A DNA stretch of 64,000 nt from Effrenium voratum (GCA_963377175.1 CAUJNA010003321.1:452501-516500), one strand, 5' to 3'. Shown: positions 52,411-62,662, numbered from the stretch's first letter. Notes: generated by a model from the sequence alone, not told the origin. Numbers and translations are program-made.

Positions 52411-52528
52411 TTCGGTGCATTTTGCCAAGGGTTGATCGAACTTTAACTTTTTGTCAACTTATGGGTTTTCCGTATTAAGCCACTAAAAACGAGTCACTTT
52501 TCGCAGGGGAGCAGAATTCGCAGCCGAT
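52411..52528 (+). mobile_element. Family C element, diverged
   Basis: TTCGGTGCATTTTGCC to GAATTCGCAGCCGA. The GATTTT stretch on both sides hints at a duplication, but the border is unclear. Confidence 0.65.
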
Positions 52529-52732
52529 TTTTGCGACTCAAAAGTTGCGAACACTTCGGAGCATCCGAGGCACGGGCACTGCAAAGACGTGGACGTGGAA
52601 GACGGCTTGGAGCGGGGCATTGGCCACGGCAGGCGGATGGACTCGAAGCCGCTGGCGGAAGGGCGGTCGGCGGCAAACCAAACGGGGCACCTTTCGGGTT
52701 TCGGGTTGGCCGCTTGTCTCTAGAGGGGAAAG
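52529..52732 (+). CDS. Candidate exon bracketed by C and B elements
   Basis: GC-rich island between two inverted-repeat elements. One frame reads HGHCKDVDVEDGLERGIGHG; another reads on across the B copy as LEGKGHWLQLAPATKGSF if the B copy and one AAAG are removed. The frame is undecided. No family recognised. Confidence 0.4.
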
Positions 52733-52846
52733 CTTTGCCAGAATGAGCTCCCTTTTTTGTGGTTTTTTGCTTTTTTGGGATCCCCTTTGTTCTCCACCAA
52801 CCAGGCAAAAACAAAAGTAGTTGCTGGGGTCCTAATTCCAGCCAAG
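52733..52846 (+). mobile_element. Family B element with 4-bp duplication
   Basis: CTTTGCCAGAATGAGCTCCC to CTAATTCCAGCCAAG; AAAG at 52729-52732 and 52847-52850. Confidence 0.85.
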
Positions 52847-52940
52847 AAAGGTCACTGGTTGCAACTTGCGCCAGCAACCAAGGGAAGTTTCCCAGCCTCA
52901 CGAAACTTTTGTGCTGCCATCCCCTTTGTGTTTTTAGGTT

Positions 52941-53061
52941 CTAGGTCCCCCAGCCAGTCGTGCCCTTTCTCACCCCTTTTTTGGTTGGGACCCCTACTAA
53001 AATAGACTACAGAAAAAATAAGTTGGTACCCTTATTCTAACCTCTGTACTGGAGGACCTAG
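52941..53061 (+). mobile_element. Family A element
   Basis: CTAGGTCCCCCAGCCAG to GTACTGGAGGACCTAG. Confidence 0.8.
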
Positions 53062-53091
53062 TCTTACTTCCTGAGATCATGGACTTTTAGC

Positions 53092-53199
53092 TTCCGTGCG
53101 CTATTTTTTGGGTTTTGGGCTTTTATTTTCCCTTGTTGGTTTTAAAGGGAATCTATCACTGTGGGATATTTTTTTTCCGGGCGGCTTAAGCAACTGGAT
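53092..53199 (+). mobile_element. Family H element
   Basis: CTTCCGTGCGCTATTTT to GCTTAAGCAACTGG with core TTTTAAAGGGAATCTATCAC. Confidence 0.65.
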
Positions 53200-53912
53200 T
53201 TGTCGCTCACGTTTGGGAAGACGGCATGTTAGTGTCATACAAACATTTGGGAGCATTGTTTGGGCCATCCACTCGTGAGAATTGGATGTTTCGCAGCTCT
53301 TAGTGGCCTTGTGGGTCATTGAAGCAGCCAAGAGTCTTTTCCAAAGAGAAACAGTGGAGTTGAGCCCCCTTCATTTGCGCAAAATGCAACATCAGATAGT
53401 CCGGGGCAAAAGGGTCTTGGCAGTTGCGTCCATTCCTCAGGATTCATTTTTTAGTTGCTCCGCCGCTTTTCGAGTGTAGACCTCCGGTGCTTGGATGCTT
53501 CTCGACAAAACGAGTGCCTAACGGCTTGCTAACTTGTCAGACCCTTCCTATGAGGAAAGCTGGCAATCAGAAGCTGTGTTTCCCTGTTTTCCAAAACCGA
53601 ACCTAGCAGCGTGCTTGTTTTCATTTGGGTTCCAGATGGTTTCAATCTTTAATTTGCAGGTTTTGGAGCAAATGAGGCTATGGTAAGGGGCAGTCCCAGG
53701 CGGAAATCGGTGCGGCCAGCTTTTAGTTTCCTTACATGGATTTCGGTCCCGACCATTGTCATACCAGGTTTTGATTGTGGTTCACCTTTTGTGAAAACAG
53801 CCGTTGTGGGAGTCGAGCCATGTTTGCAATCGTGGCACTTCGGGCACGTAGGATGGTGGGACTTTTTGCAGTCTCCTCCAATACGGCCCTGAAGGGGAAC
53901 CACCTCAAATGT
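53200..53912. other. J-like fragment, no supported gene
   Basis: 53662-53795 resembles J (GGTAAGGGGCAGTCCCAGGC .. CAGGTTTTGATTGTGG). A frame at 53282-53479 is open but unassigned. Confidence 0.35.
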
Positions 53913-54040
53913 GGGGATGGTCAATATTCCGTTTGGCCCCCAAATGACCGTGGGTAACATTTCTCATTTAGTGGGACATATCATGGTTGTAGTGCGGTTT
54001 TCCAATGGTCATCCCGTACAAAGGAACTTTGATCAACCGC
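53913..54040 (+). mobile_element. Family F element
   Basis: GGGATGGTCAATATTCCG to AACTTTGATCAACCGCC; the centre has AAATGACCGTGGGTAAC and AATGGTCATCCCG. Confidence 0.65.
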
Positions 54041-54289
54041 CATGTCTTTAGGGCACATGAGTCCCTACCTACATGATATCCACCAACCGGTCCAAAATTC
54101 AAATCCACGACCAGGTGATTTCATCGTTGGTGGGTGAAATGGGCGTTGAACTGCTCATTTGTTTCCATTTTTGTCTTGGTGCTTCCCAGCCATCCGGTTT
54201 TTTTAGGTTTCAGGTGCCTTGGTGTAGTGCTAGTTTCCACTAAGCCGCAAGTGAAGCTTGTCGCGGATTCGGGAACGGTCTAAGCCGGC

Positions 54290-54874
54290 CACCGGGAACT
54301 GGAGACACGGCCGCCCGGCGAGGCGCTACGTAGGGTCCCAGGACCACCTCTTGAACGGCACAGCGCTGCTGGATGCGCGCACGGCCCATGGCAACGTCAA
54401 GGAGCCGCACGACATCTGAACCGATTCCAAGGGCCATGTCGGGTTGGGCTCCCACTGTACCTTGGTAGTATTATGGTAAGGCTATCCGATCATCCCTCCC
54501 CTCCTTGCTGTTGGGCCAAGACTGAAGTGTGGCAGAAGGTGCAGCAAAAGCGGCAGGCGGATCAGGATTCAGGATTGATTATGTATGTTCGGGCCAGTGT
54601 TTGGATCAGGATGCTTGAATGTTTCTACTCCAGTCTTGCGCAGCTGTGTCCCGATCTGGCAGTGGCATCCGGGAGCCGGGAGGTGATGAAATCGCTCTGG
54701 CCAAACCACGTGGCCCTGGACAGGTACCCCTGGTATTCCACTGAAAAGTATGCCCGTGTACCATTCATGCACCCATTGTGTGTTTGGGCTTCCATGGTTT
54801 GCAGGGGCACCTGGAAATGCTTGGTTACCTTCGATAGTGTCATTGATTTGACTTCTGGCAATGGCAGCCCCTAA
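54290..54874 (+). CDS. Candidate exons, unrecognised
   Basis: After a diverged E element (54171-54285), a frame reads YVGSQDHLLNGTALLDARTA (about 54290-54418, ending TGA). A separate open frame at 54473-54874 (133 codons from ATG; the minus strand is also open) includes WIRMLECFYSSLAQLCPDLA and HVALDRYPWYSTEKYARV. No domain recognised; a link between them is not shown. Confidence 0.3.
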   Translation, partial: HRELETRPPGEALRRVPGPPLERHSAAGCAHGPWQRQGAARHLNRFQGPCRVGLPLYLGSIMVRLSDHPSPPCCWAKTEVWQKVQQKRQADQDSGLIMYVRASVWIRMLECFYSSLAQLCPDLAVASGSREVMKSLWPNHVALDRYPWYSTEKYARVPFMHPLCVWASMVCRGTWKCLVTFDSVIDLTSGNGSP

Positions 54875-55206
54875 GTGGGAGAGCCATTGGCTCACAGAAA
54901 AACCAACGTGTGGCGTGCATGATTTGCGTTCATCATTCGCAAACCACAGTCGCTCAGAACACCACAGAGCGGGCTGCTTGGTAACTAAAGGGTTTCAAGT
55001 ATTGGAGACGTTTGCGGATCCCGCAAAGCCATTTGCTCCCGGGCTATGCCTTCACAACACGTGATCTACTGCCTGCGTTACCTACATTGTACTGGCCTTC
55101 AATATTCAACAAACCACTACTCGGATCGACTCTGATTTAATAGATGGCTTGAATCCAATGCTTCGCAGTAATGAAGTTGGCAAAGCTCGAGCCATCTGCT
55201 GCGAGA
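54875..55206. other. No supported gene
   Basis: Short overlapping open frames only. Confidence 0.35.
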
Positions 55207-55445
55207 TTTGGTCCCCCAGCTAGGTGCCCTTTTACCTTCTTTTTTTTTGCGAGGGTTCCCCTACTAAAATAGACAAAACAAGAAAACACATTGGGTACCC
55301 TTATCATGATTGTTGTTGGGAAACATTTTACATTTTTGCTTCTGGTGGTTTAGTGGGAAATCCCCACTTAACTGCTAACATTTTAGTTGTTACTCCCCTT
55401 CCAACGTCAACCAAGTTATTCTAACCTCTCTACTGGAGGACCTAG
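55207..55445 (+). mobile_element. Family A element split by a family I element
   Basis: TTGGTCCCCCAGCTAG at the left; after the insertion TTATTCTAACCTCTCTACTGG and GGAGGACCTAG. The A sequence ACCCTTATTCTAACC is cut inside TTAT. Confidence 0.88.
55315..55415 (+). mobile_element. Family I element nested in A, 4-bp duplication TTAT
   Basis: CATGATTGTTGTTGGGAAAC to CAACGTCAACCAAG; TTAT at 55311-55314 and 55416-55419. The intact A consensus defines the empty site, so borders and duplication are exact. Confidence 0.9.
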
Positions 55446-55583
55446 GTGAGGTCTGGAGTGGCTTGCTAAGCCGTGGACAGGACTTGGGGAGGCATTTGGG
55501 CAGACAGCGGCGGCATGGGACAGCCGGGCAGCCAAGTGAGAGAAGGTCAAGTAGCCATCAGCCTGTTTGGGGTACCAGGAAAC
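55446..55583 (+). CDS. Candidate exon between A and C elements
   Basis: Frame reads EVWSGLLSRGQDLGRHLGRQ then Arg/Ser-rich to QPVWGTRK. It lies exactly between the CCTAG end of an A copy and the start of a C copy. No family recognised. Confidence 0.3.
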
Positions 55584-55682
55584 TTTGGAGCATTTTGCTT
55601 GGGTTTTTAGGACTAACTTTTTGCCAACGAATGGGTTTTCCAGCAAACCACTAAGAGTAGAACTTTTAGCAAAGCAACCGAG
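55584..55682 (+). mobile_element. Family C element, shortened
   Basis: TTTGGAGCATTTTGC to AAAGCAACCGAG; part of the GGGGAGCAG segment is missing. No exact duplication. Confidence 0.7.
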
Positions 55683-55754
55683 GCGAAAGGTCATGGATCT
55701 TTTCTCAGGATCTCCGTTGTCCGACGTCGTGTTGTATCTTAAGGTTGGAACAAT

Positions 55755-56395
55755 GTGTTTGTTTGTTTGTTTGTTTGCTTGTTTGTTTGTTTGTTTGTTT
55801 GTTTGTTTTTTTGTTTGTTTGTTTGTTTGTTTGTTTGTTTGTTTGTTTGTTTGTTTGTTTGTTTCTTCTTTTTGTTTGTTTGTTTGTGTGTGCGTTTGTT
55901 TGTGTGTGTGTGTGTTTGTTTGTTTGTGTGTGTTTGTGTGTGTTTGTGTGCGTTTGTGTGTTTGTGTGTGTTTGTGTGTTTGTGTGTGTTTGTGTGTGTG
56001 TTTGTGTGTTTGTGTGTTTGTGTGTTTGTGTGTTTGTGTGTTTGTGTGTTTGTGTGTCTGTGTGTTTGTGTGTTTGTGTGTTTGTGTGTGTTTGTGTTTG
56101 TGTGTTTGTGTGTTTCTGTTTTGTTTTTTTCTGTTTCTGTGTGTTTGTGTGTGTGTGTGTGTGTTTGTGGTTGTGTGGTTGTGTGTCTGTGAGTTTGTGT
56201 GTTTGTGTGTTTCTGTTTTTTTCCTTCTGTGTTTCTGTGTTTGTGTGTGTTTGTGTGTTTGTGTGTGTCTGTTTTTTTTCCTTTTTTTTTCTCGGTGTTT
56301 CCGTGTTTGTGTGTGTGTGTGTGTTTGTGTGTTTGTGTGTTTGTGTGTTTGTGTGCTTGTGCTTGTGCTTGTGCTTGTGTGTGTGTGTGTGTTTT
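55755..56395. repeat. Long GTTT then GTTTGTGT microsatellite
   Basis: About 110 bp of (TTTG)n, then over 500 bp of GTTTGTGT, GTGT and TTCTGTTTT variants. It creates open frames of over 240 codons on both strands that are repeat translations only. Confidence 0.97.
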
Positions 56396-56615
56396 AGGGC
56401 AGCGGTTGTTGGTCTGTTTGAAAGGGAAACCAACAGATTAGCCACTCATTTCTTTTTTTGGGTGGGGGCAACCTAAAAGGAAGATAGACCCAAAGGGACG
56501 TGAGCCATAGCTGCAAATGTTTACCCCAAAGCCTGGGGTCATTTTTTGTTGACGGTTTCTGGGGGTTATCAAAGTCAGAACATGGAATCGGTTGTTTCCC
56601 TTTGACCCACCACTC

Positions 56616-56746
56616 CATGGTCGTTGTTGGGAAACATTTTACATTTTTGCTTATTGTGGTTTAGTGGTTGAAATCCAAATCCACTGAACAGCTAGAACAT
56701 ATATATATATATATATAATTTTGCTCCCCTCCCAAGGTCAACCAAG
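56616..56746 (+). mobile_element. Family I element carrying a TA microsatellite
   Basis: CATGGTCGTTGTTGGGAAAC to CCAAGGTCAACCAAG, with (AT)n at 56698-56717 inside. Confidence 0.7.
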
Positions 56747-56769
56747 GCTCAGGGGGTGACTTGAATCAT

Positions 56770-57096
56770 GGTATAATAATCAGGCCAGAAAGGGCCCAGT
56801 TTCTTGGCCCCATAGAAACATTTCCAGGACTTCAATCCGTCTCACGGATGTGCAGGGCGTCAGACATGGGGCAAGCTCAACCTCAGTTCGGGGGAAAGAG
56901 CTCACCCATGAAGGCCACGTGGGGGGACCCCTTTTTCAGCTTTTGGATTCCTGATTTGTTCAAACCAGACGATTCTCCGCGAGGTCTGTCTTGCCTAGCA
57001 GGGGTTTGGCTCTGTGAAGACGCCGGGTCGCAAAAGAAATGTTCCACACAAACCGAGCGACTCACGATCTGCCGCTTCGGGAACCGCATAGTTTGA
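56770..57096 (+). CDS. Open frame, unrecognised
   Basis: Includes FLGPIETFPGLQSVSRMCRA and SPRGLSCLAGVWLCEDAGSQ, ends TGA 57094-57096. About 108 codons; no own ATG-supported start and no domain. Confidence 0.25.
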   Translation, partial: GIIIRPERAQFLGPIETFPGLQSVSRMCRASDMGQAQPQFGGKSSPMKATWGDPFFSFWIPDLFKPDDSPRGLSCLAGVWLCEDAGSQKKCSTQTERLTICRFGNRIV

Positions 57097-57364
57097 TGGC
57101 GGCTCACGTCTTTGACTCATTGATTGAGAATCGACCGATAGACTCCATGGAGTTACGTTAAGTGCCGATGATGGACCCCTGGAATAACGCTGCGATCACA
57201 AGGCTTGAACTTGAGCTAGGAGGACTTCCACTCCAAACCTTGCTCGTGAGCCTCACCTGGTTGCAGTCGATGGGAGAAGAGGCACCAGAATGAGAGACAT
57301 TGGGCACCAAAATGATTTTCCAACCACACGCCGTTTTTTGTTGGACCCGTAAACCCTAGGTCCA

Positions 57365-57472
57365 CTAGGTCCCCTCATAGTGCCCTTTTACCTTTCTTTT
57401 TTTTGGAGTTTTCCCGTACCAAATTAGACAAAAAAGAAAATAGTTTCTACCCTTATTCTAGCCTTTTCACTC
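57365..57472 (+). mobile_element. Family A element, degenerate
   Basis: CTAGGTCCCCTCATAG, then GTACCAAATTAGAC and CTACCCTTATTCTAG. The right inverted repeat is lost (ends ..TTTCACTCAAAACCC). Confidence 0.6.
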
Positions 57473-57738
57473 AAAACCCAAATGTTAACAGGTCGAACAA
57501 CCGCTTCAGGTGGCGCCACGAAAAGCCTCGAAAAGGCGCTCTTCAAAGGTAGATCAGAACAGCAGACAGGTGTGATCCACAGGGGGGCTACGGGCTACTC
57601 AATGAAGCCTTCGGAAACGCTGCGGGTATGTGTCAAAGCAGGAGGACACCTAAAATGGCTTTTTTGTTCCTTTTGGTTTTCCTTTGAACCTTTTGACCAT
57701 GCTCTTTCGGCTGATTGCTTTCCCGTGGGCTTTTCAGG

Positions 57739-58115
57739 TCGCGGATCACATCCGTGCTGGGGTGGGGGACGAGGAGGACGTGTCCTTTGGAAAGGTGGGC
57801 TGGCGGCGGTCCCAGTTGGGCTGTGGCGGCTCCCGTGAGAATGAGGGGAAATTGGGTTGCAGGTTGCCACAGGATCACAGAAAAGCTTATTTCCACAACG
57901 ACACTGAAATGTGCGGGAGGGCTCGTTGTTTGCGATTGTTGGTGCACCTCAGAGGCAATTCCTGGTTTTTACCCAAACTTGACCTCCGGCAAGCAAGATT
58001 GCTGCGCACTTGGCCGACTCAGCGTGAGATCATTGCAACAATGTCAACAGCATCAGGCGTGAAGAGTACTTCTGTATTTGAAAAGACGCACCTTGACAGC
58101 GCGCCGGGTCTTTAA
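57739..58115 (+). CDS. Candidate last exon, unrecognised
   Basis: Good acceptor GGGCTTTTCAG, then VADHIRAGVGDEEDVSFGK and WFLPKLDLRQARLLRTW, ending TAA 58113-58115. A second frame is open to 58062 and reads a Cys-rich segment (CAGGLVVCDCWCTSEAIPG). I cannot choose between them. No family recognised. Confidence 0.35.
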
Positions 58116-58841
58116 CAATAAACAAGATGAGCATCAGTTCGACCAGCACTCATCAAAACAAGAAATTGGATTGACAGATGACGCATACTGCATGAGCCAG
58201 CATGTTCCCACGAGTTTTCGAATGTGAATGGGGCATCACGAAGGCATCCGTCCTTCCCCTACTTGAATGAGAGAAGCCCCATGGCAGACCTGTTCCTCTC
58301 AGCGCTTGGCATTTGTGTCCGACAAGGAAGCTAACGGTCATCCTATTTCCCTGAAACCCCATTCCATGAGAACTTGCAGACAACTTGGATCGATTGTGCC
58401 GACGGGCGGCAGAAAGGATTGCGTTGCTCACACTCTCAGGTGCCTTAGCGGGGACATCCATGAAACCGTTCCGGTGAGCGAAGGAAAGACCGACAATATG
58501 TGCTATACTACTTTCTAAGTTTGATCATGACCACACATGACTCACTTGTCCAAAGCCAACCTTTTGGTCTTTCAGCTTTCCCATGTCGGTCAATTTTCAG
58601 TAAAGCTCAGAAAACTGATTCGGCTTTCCTTTCCAGGTCCTTTGGGCGAGTGATGTTGATTTCAAGCACTGTTCTAGGGCCGTCCTTAGCGACTTAGCAC
58701 GCCTGGGCGACATCTGCCTCTTGTGGCTCGGCAGAATGCCATAGGCTCTGGCTGAATTATATCGACCTCACACGACCTCACCCCAAATGGCCGAAATTGT
58801 GGTTTATGTGGAGAATATGTCCCCAATCACCGTATTTCTCG
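58116..58841. other. No supported gene
   Basis: A J-like remnant (GACCACACATGACTCACTTG) lies at about 58528-58547. Open frames on both strands are unassigned. Confidence 0.35.
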
Positions 58842-58965
58842 TTAAGGGTCATGACCCCTCCAATGCAGACCCCCGGACCCTCCAATAGAGAACTCCGACC
58901 AATTTTTGCAGGGCCCTCAACAACAACCTATTTGGAGGGCCCAAAGTCAGTCGGGACGCTTAAGG
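58842..58965 (+). mobile_element. Family G element
   Basis: TTAAGGGTCATGACCCC to GTCGGGACGCTTAAGG. Confidence 0.75.
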
Positions 58966-60246
58966 CACCTATTTTCCAGAGTTTGGCCCATTTCTTGGTG
59001 CGAAGGATCCCTGTTCAATTTTATGCTTGATGAAATATTATAATTCACCCAGATAGGGTCTTGACTCCTTCGCTCGCCAAAGCGAAACGCACGCGGCGAT
59101 TGAGGCTGGGAGCAGGCCGGCGACACTTTCAACAGGAGGCTGGGACGGGACGATCGCGCGCGCCTGATGGTTTTCCTGCAGTCGTTTTATTCACACACTT
59201 CTTGTTTTTTTTTTTTTTTTTTTTTTTTTCCGGTGCCCTTTTTGGGCGGTTTTAAAGAGATGCCACGTGAATCACAATTCTTGGGGGTCCCCTACAAAAT
59301 GACACTCCCACCTGTCTTTCTCAGTGGGGTGATGTAGGGTGAATCTAGGGATCGTCCACTTGCCAGTTGCTGAAGAACTTGTCAGTCCCAAAAACCCGTC
59401 TTGATCCCTGGAGAGCCCATTTCCCCAAAGGCAGACTTTAACCCAGCGGTGGTGGATTGCCCCAAACTCGAAGCCCCTAGGTTTGAGTCCACCATAGCCA
59501 AAGAATAGACTTGGCGAGGGTGTCAACCACTCCAAGGCTTCTCTCTTGTGCCCTCATTCATTGCTTGCTGAGTTGGATGGTTTTCTTTAAAAACTCCATA
59601 TTTAGTGCTCCACATTCGAAGTTAAACAAAAACACACTATACATTCGCCACTTTGTTCTTCCATGCGTTGCTTGGAAAAGAACAGGTCCCACCGTTCATT
59701 AAGAGTTAGGAATTTCAGTAAAGCTACTTTATTCATCCAGGCAGCTAGTTACAATCTGTAAGGTGGAGCGCGTTGTATACAGATTCGTCCTGTTGCCTTA
59801 CTGACTAGTCAACGAAGTTGTAGCATTTGCCAAGAAGCTTCGGCGTGCTGTTTCGGCGTTCCATTGTTTGATGACACAAAGCTCGAGGGGAGCAACCATT
59901 TGAAACATGTTGCTTTTTCAACACCAAAATAAAAGGAAACCACCATTTACAAGTTGCAATGCTCAGGTGTATAATGTAAGGATCCCATTTGAGCTACTTG
60001 CTCAAAACCGATTCGGGTAGATGAAGGTTAAGGGGCAGTCCCAGCCAGGAAGAGTTGCGGATATCCGCCTTCAAGAAATTCTTGAAGCATGGTTCTGGGG
60101 TTACGACCATTTTCATATCGGGTTTTGATTGTGACTCATTTGATGGGTGGACAGTCCAGGAGAATATCGTCAATGGGGTGTCGGAGGACCAGGCAGGGTG
60201 TCACTGCCGCATGGCAAACAACAAGCGGCAGATTTGAGCCCTGCAG
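58966..60246. other. Repeat-rich, no supported gene
   Basis: Poly-T of about 25 at 59204-59229. A 5'-truncated D copy (AACCATTTGAAACATG .. TGTAAGGATCCC) at 59896-59987 is followed directly by a J copy (CATTTGAGCTACTTGCTC .. GATTGTGACTCATTTG) at 59988-60141. Confidence 0.6.
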
Positions 60247-60500
60247 ATGTGTACCCTTGAGCATACATGTACCAAAAGCTTTCTAAGCATAGCAAATCGA
60301 CTTTATTCCAGTGGGACAAACGTACTGGAATTCTTGGACAAGCATGGAATCTGCCGTTTTTTGAGACGCTGCGTCTCAACTTTGCATGTGCGTGCTTCGC
60401 TTGCACAACATGTGCTTTGGCTTGTGATGGGCTTTGCCAAAAAACAGGGCACCCCCGTTTTTGAACGACTTCAAAGAGCAACCGAAAGGAAACTGGATGG
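60247..60500 (+). CDS. Candidate exon, helical repeat-like
   Basis: From ATG 60247 the frame reads on with NVLEFLDKHGICRFLRRCV, then LHVRASLAQHVLWLVMGFAK and TPVFERLQRATERKLDG. The spacing of hydrophobic residues suggests packed helices of the HEAT/armadillo sort, but this is only a guess. The frame stays open to 60798, where it crosses a repeat. No specific family recognised. Confidence 0.4.
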
Positions 60501-60800
60501 TGCTCGGTGGGGAATGACCCAGGGTGTTGGGAATGACCCCAGGAGTCCCCTTAAAGGAAACCAGAAGGGATGGTTTATAGGGTGTTCATTCCATTTCTCA
60601 TTCCCCGCTGGCACCAGCAAGTCAATGAGCAACCGAAAGGAAACGGGCCTGTTTTCAGGGGTATGTTTGTGTGCGTGCACGTGTTCCGCATGCAGGTTTG
60701 ATCCATTGAGAGCTGGAGTAGTCGAAGCACCCCTCGAAGGGCCAACTCCGAGCAGTCTCGCTGAATTGGGGTACTTGTGTGTTCGACCAAGTCTGTAAGT

Positions 60801-60913
60801 CTAGGTCCCCCAGTAGTGCCCTTTTCCCTTTTCTGGGGGAGGGTTCCCCTACTAAAATAGGCTACATAAAAAAGTTGGTACCCTTATTCTATCCTCTCGA
60901 CTGGAGGACCTAG
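60801..60913 (+). mobile_element. Family A element preceded by a GTAAGT donor-like site
   Basis: CTAGGTCCCCCAGTAG to CGACTGGAGGACCTAG. The bases just before it are TCTGTAAGT, a strong GT donor consensus, after a frame ending LAELGYLCVRPS. Confidence 0.82.
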
Positions 60914-61387
60914 TATAGATCCCCGGTGAATGTGGGGTTAACCCAGTCACTAGTGCGTAAGCCACAGTGGCGTTGACCACTTCCTAGCCTGGCCGAACAT
61001 CCAAGCAGCTTAGTCTCCCTTTTTAGAGAAGCTGATGGGAGCCTTCATAGTGATGCTGAAGGCTCGGCCCCAGTGTCTTTGGTTTCACCTTACACGCAGT
61101 GGTGCAGAAGAAGCCGAATCTTGCTATGTTTTGTTGCCTCCTGTCCAAATACAGACGACAGCTGTCCCTAGTACAAGATCGAGTGCATGTACATTCCGTT
61201 CTTCATGGCCAACTTAAATCAGGAAGCTTCTGGAAAGCGGTAGACATAAAACCCCACCTAGATGATGTCCACCAGAGGGCCCCTAAGTAAAAAGCATACC
61301 TACAAGGTGGCCGCATGACTTAGAAACCAGTTAGCTATAAGTAGCTTATAGGTAACATCCTGGATTTACTGTAGTTATAAGTACGTG
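60914..61387. other. No supported gene
   Basis: Two short open frames at 61035-61290 without domain. GTTATAAGTA-type short repeats at 61330-61390. Confidence 0.35.
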
Positions 61388-61601
61388 TTAAGTAGGGTGG
61401 CCACCTTGTACCTCAAAGGACTTGGGCAATTCCCGAGCGGCACATTGGCGCAGGTGACACCAGCCCGGCGTACTCTCGGAGTACGCCGTGACCATGTGCC
61501 TGGCGCATAGCGGCATGTCAAGGAGCTTACACAGTCTATGCTGCTCCTCAGTCAGCTGCCGAAAGTTCAAATTTCGACCCCATGTTTGTTGAAAATAGTC
61601 T
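61388..61601 (-). CDS. Candidate terminal exon on the minus strand
   Basis: On the minus strand the A element's CCTAG end (acceptor-like) is followed by DYFQQTWGRNLNFRQLTEEQ, HRLCKLLDMPLCARHMV and CAARELPKSFEVQGGHPT, then TAA at 61388. This is the most protein-like reading of the region and one of few on the minus strand. No family recognised. Confidence 0.45.
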
Positions 61602-61718
61602 CTAGGTCCCCCAGTAGTGCCCTTTCTCACCCTTTTTTGGTTGGGAGGGTTCCCGTACTAAAATAGGCAAACAAGAAAAAAAATGGTACCCTCATTCCAA
61701 CCTCACTACTAGAGGAAA
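61602..61718 (+). mobile_element. Family A element, right end decayed
   Basis: CTAGGTCCCCCAGTAG to CACTACTAGAGGAAAT. Read on the minus strand its well-kept end faces the exon at 61388-61601. Confidence 0.78.
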
Positions 61719-62136
61719 TCGCCTTTCCCTGTTGCCTATGCCCGGCAAATTTCAGGTTTGATGGCGCAGGCTAAGCTAACCCCATTTGAGTCATGGCCAA
61801 AATATGCGTAGATCACTTTAGTAAAGCAGGGTTGGCGGCACAAATGTGCAAGAAGCCTCGCAAAACGATAGGGCCCCCACCAAAAACGATAAGATGGGCA
61901 GAACGCTGTAAAACGATAGGGTCCCCACCAACAACGTTACCTATACATAGAATCCTCCTTGACAAGACGAGTGATTTTGACGGTAGCTCATTTGATAGCG
62001 ACGGCTTGAGGTTTGGGCGACGCGCTCGGAGCGTCGAGGCCCCGAGCCGCTGAGGCAAGGCGGAAGCGGGGCTGACACGCCGCAGGGGCGCCTGGCACGG
62101 TGAAGCGGCAGGGGGCTTCCTCCATGTCCTTTTTGC
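61719..62136. other. No supported gene; short direct repeat
   Basis: AAAACGATAGGG.CCCCACCAA appears twice (61862-61883 and 61910-61931). GC-richer patch at 62000-62110 with open frames on both strands. Confidence 0.4.
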
Positions 62137-62249
62137 TTTGGTGCATTTTGCCAAGGGATGTTAGGACTTTAACTTTTCGCCAACTCATGGGTTTTCCGTA
62201 TTAAACCACTAAAAGTTAAACTTTTAGCAGGGGAGCAGAAGCAACCAAG
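62137..62249 (+). mobile_element. Family C element
   Basis: TTTGGTGCATTTTGCC to AGAAGCAACCAAG; flanks TTTGC and TTTGG match at 4 of 5 bases. Confidence 0.78.
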
Positions 62250-62499
62250 TTTGGGTTTCTTAGGATTTGTGGCTCCCCCCAGCCCCACCCGCCCCGGGCC
62301 CCTCCCCTCCCTCCTTCTGTTCTTTTTTGTCCTGGGGGCAATCCCACCCCCGATTGCCCGATTTTTTGGCGGGTGTCGGGGTAAACCTTGACTGCTATTG
62401 GGTTGGATCTTTAGACTTTAACTTTTTGGTGAAAATCAAGTTGGGTGTTCCACTAAACCCACAAAAAGTGATTCATTTTTTGCAGGGGGTCAACAGCAA

Positions 62500-62662
62500 C
62501 AAAGTTTTTTGGAACCTGTTGCGGGCTAAACACATCGCCATTAGAACTTGTGAACCCTCCTTTGCGGGTGTTGCCGCAGCACTCATCTGCGGATGGCTTG
62601 CACCCAGTGGGTGGTTTGAGTGGCATAGTTGTGCTGCCCTTGCCAAAGTGTTTGCTTCATAA
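62500..62662 (+). CDS. Candidate last exon, unrecognised
   Basis: Follows a C-related element (62398-62500: CTTTAACTTTTTGGTG .. TTTTTTGCAGGGGGTC). Reads FWNLLRAKHIAIRTCEPSFA and LICGWLAPSGWFEWHSC, ending TAA 62660-62662. Protein-like; no family recognised. Confidence 0.4.

Noticed and set aside
55567..56476. Open frames of 145-276 codons on both strands
   Set aside because: They translate the GTTT/GT microsatellite (Cys-Val-Cys-Leu or Thr-Asn-Lys repeats) and have no independent support.
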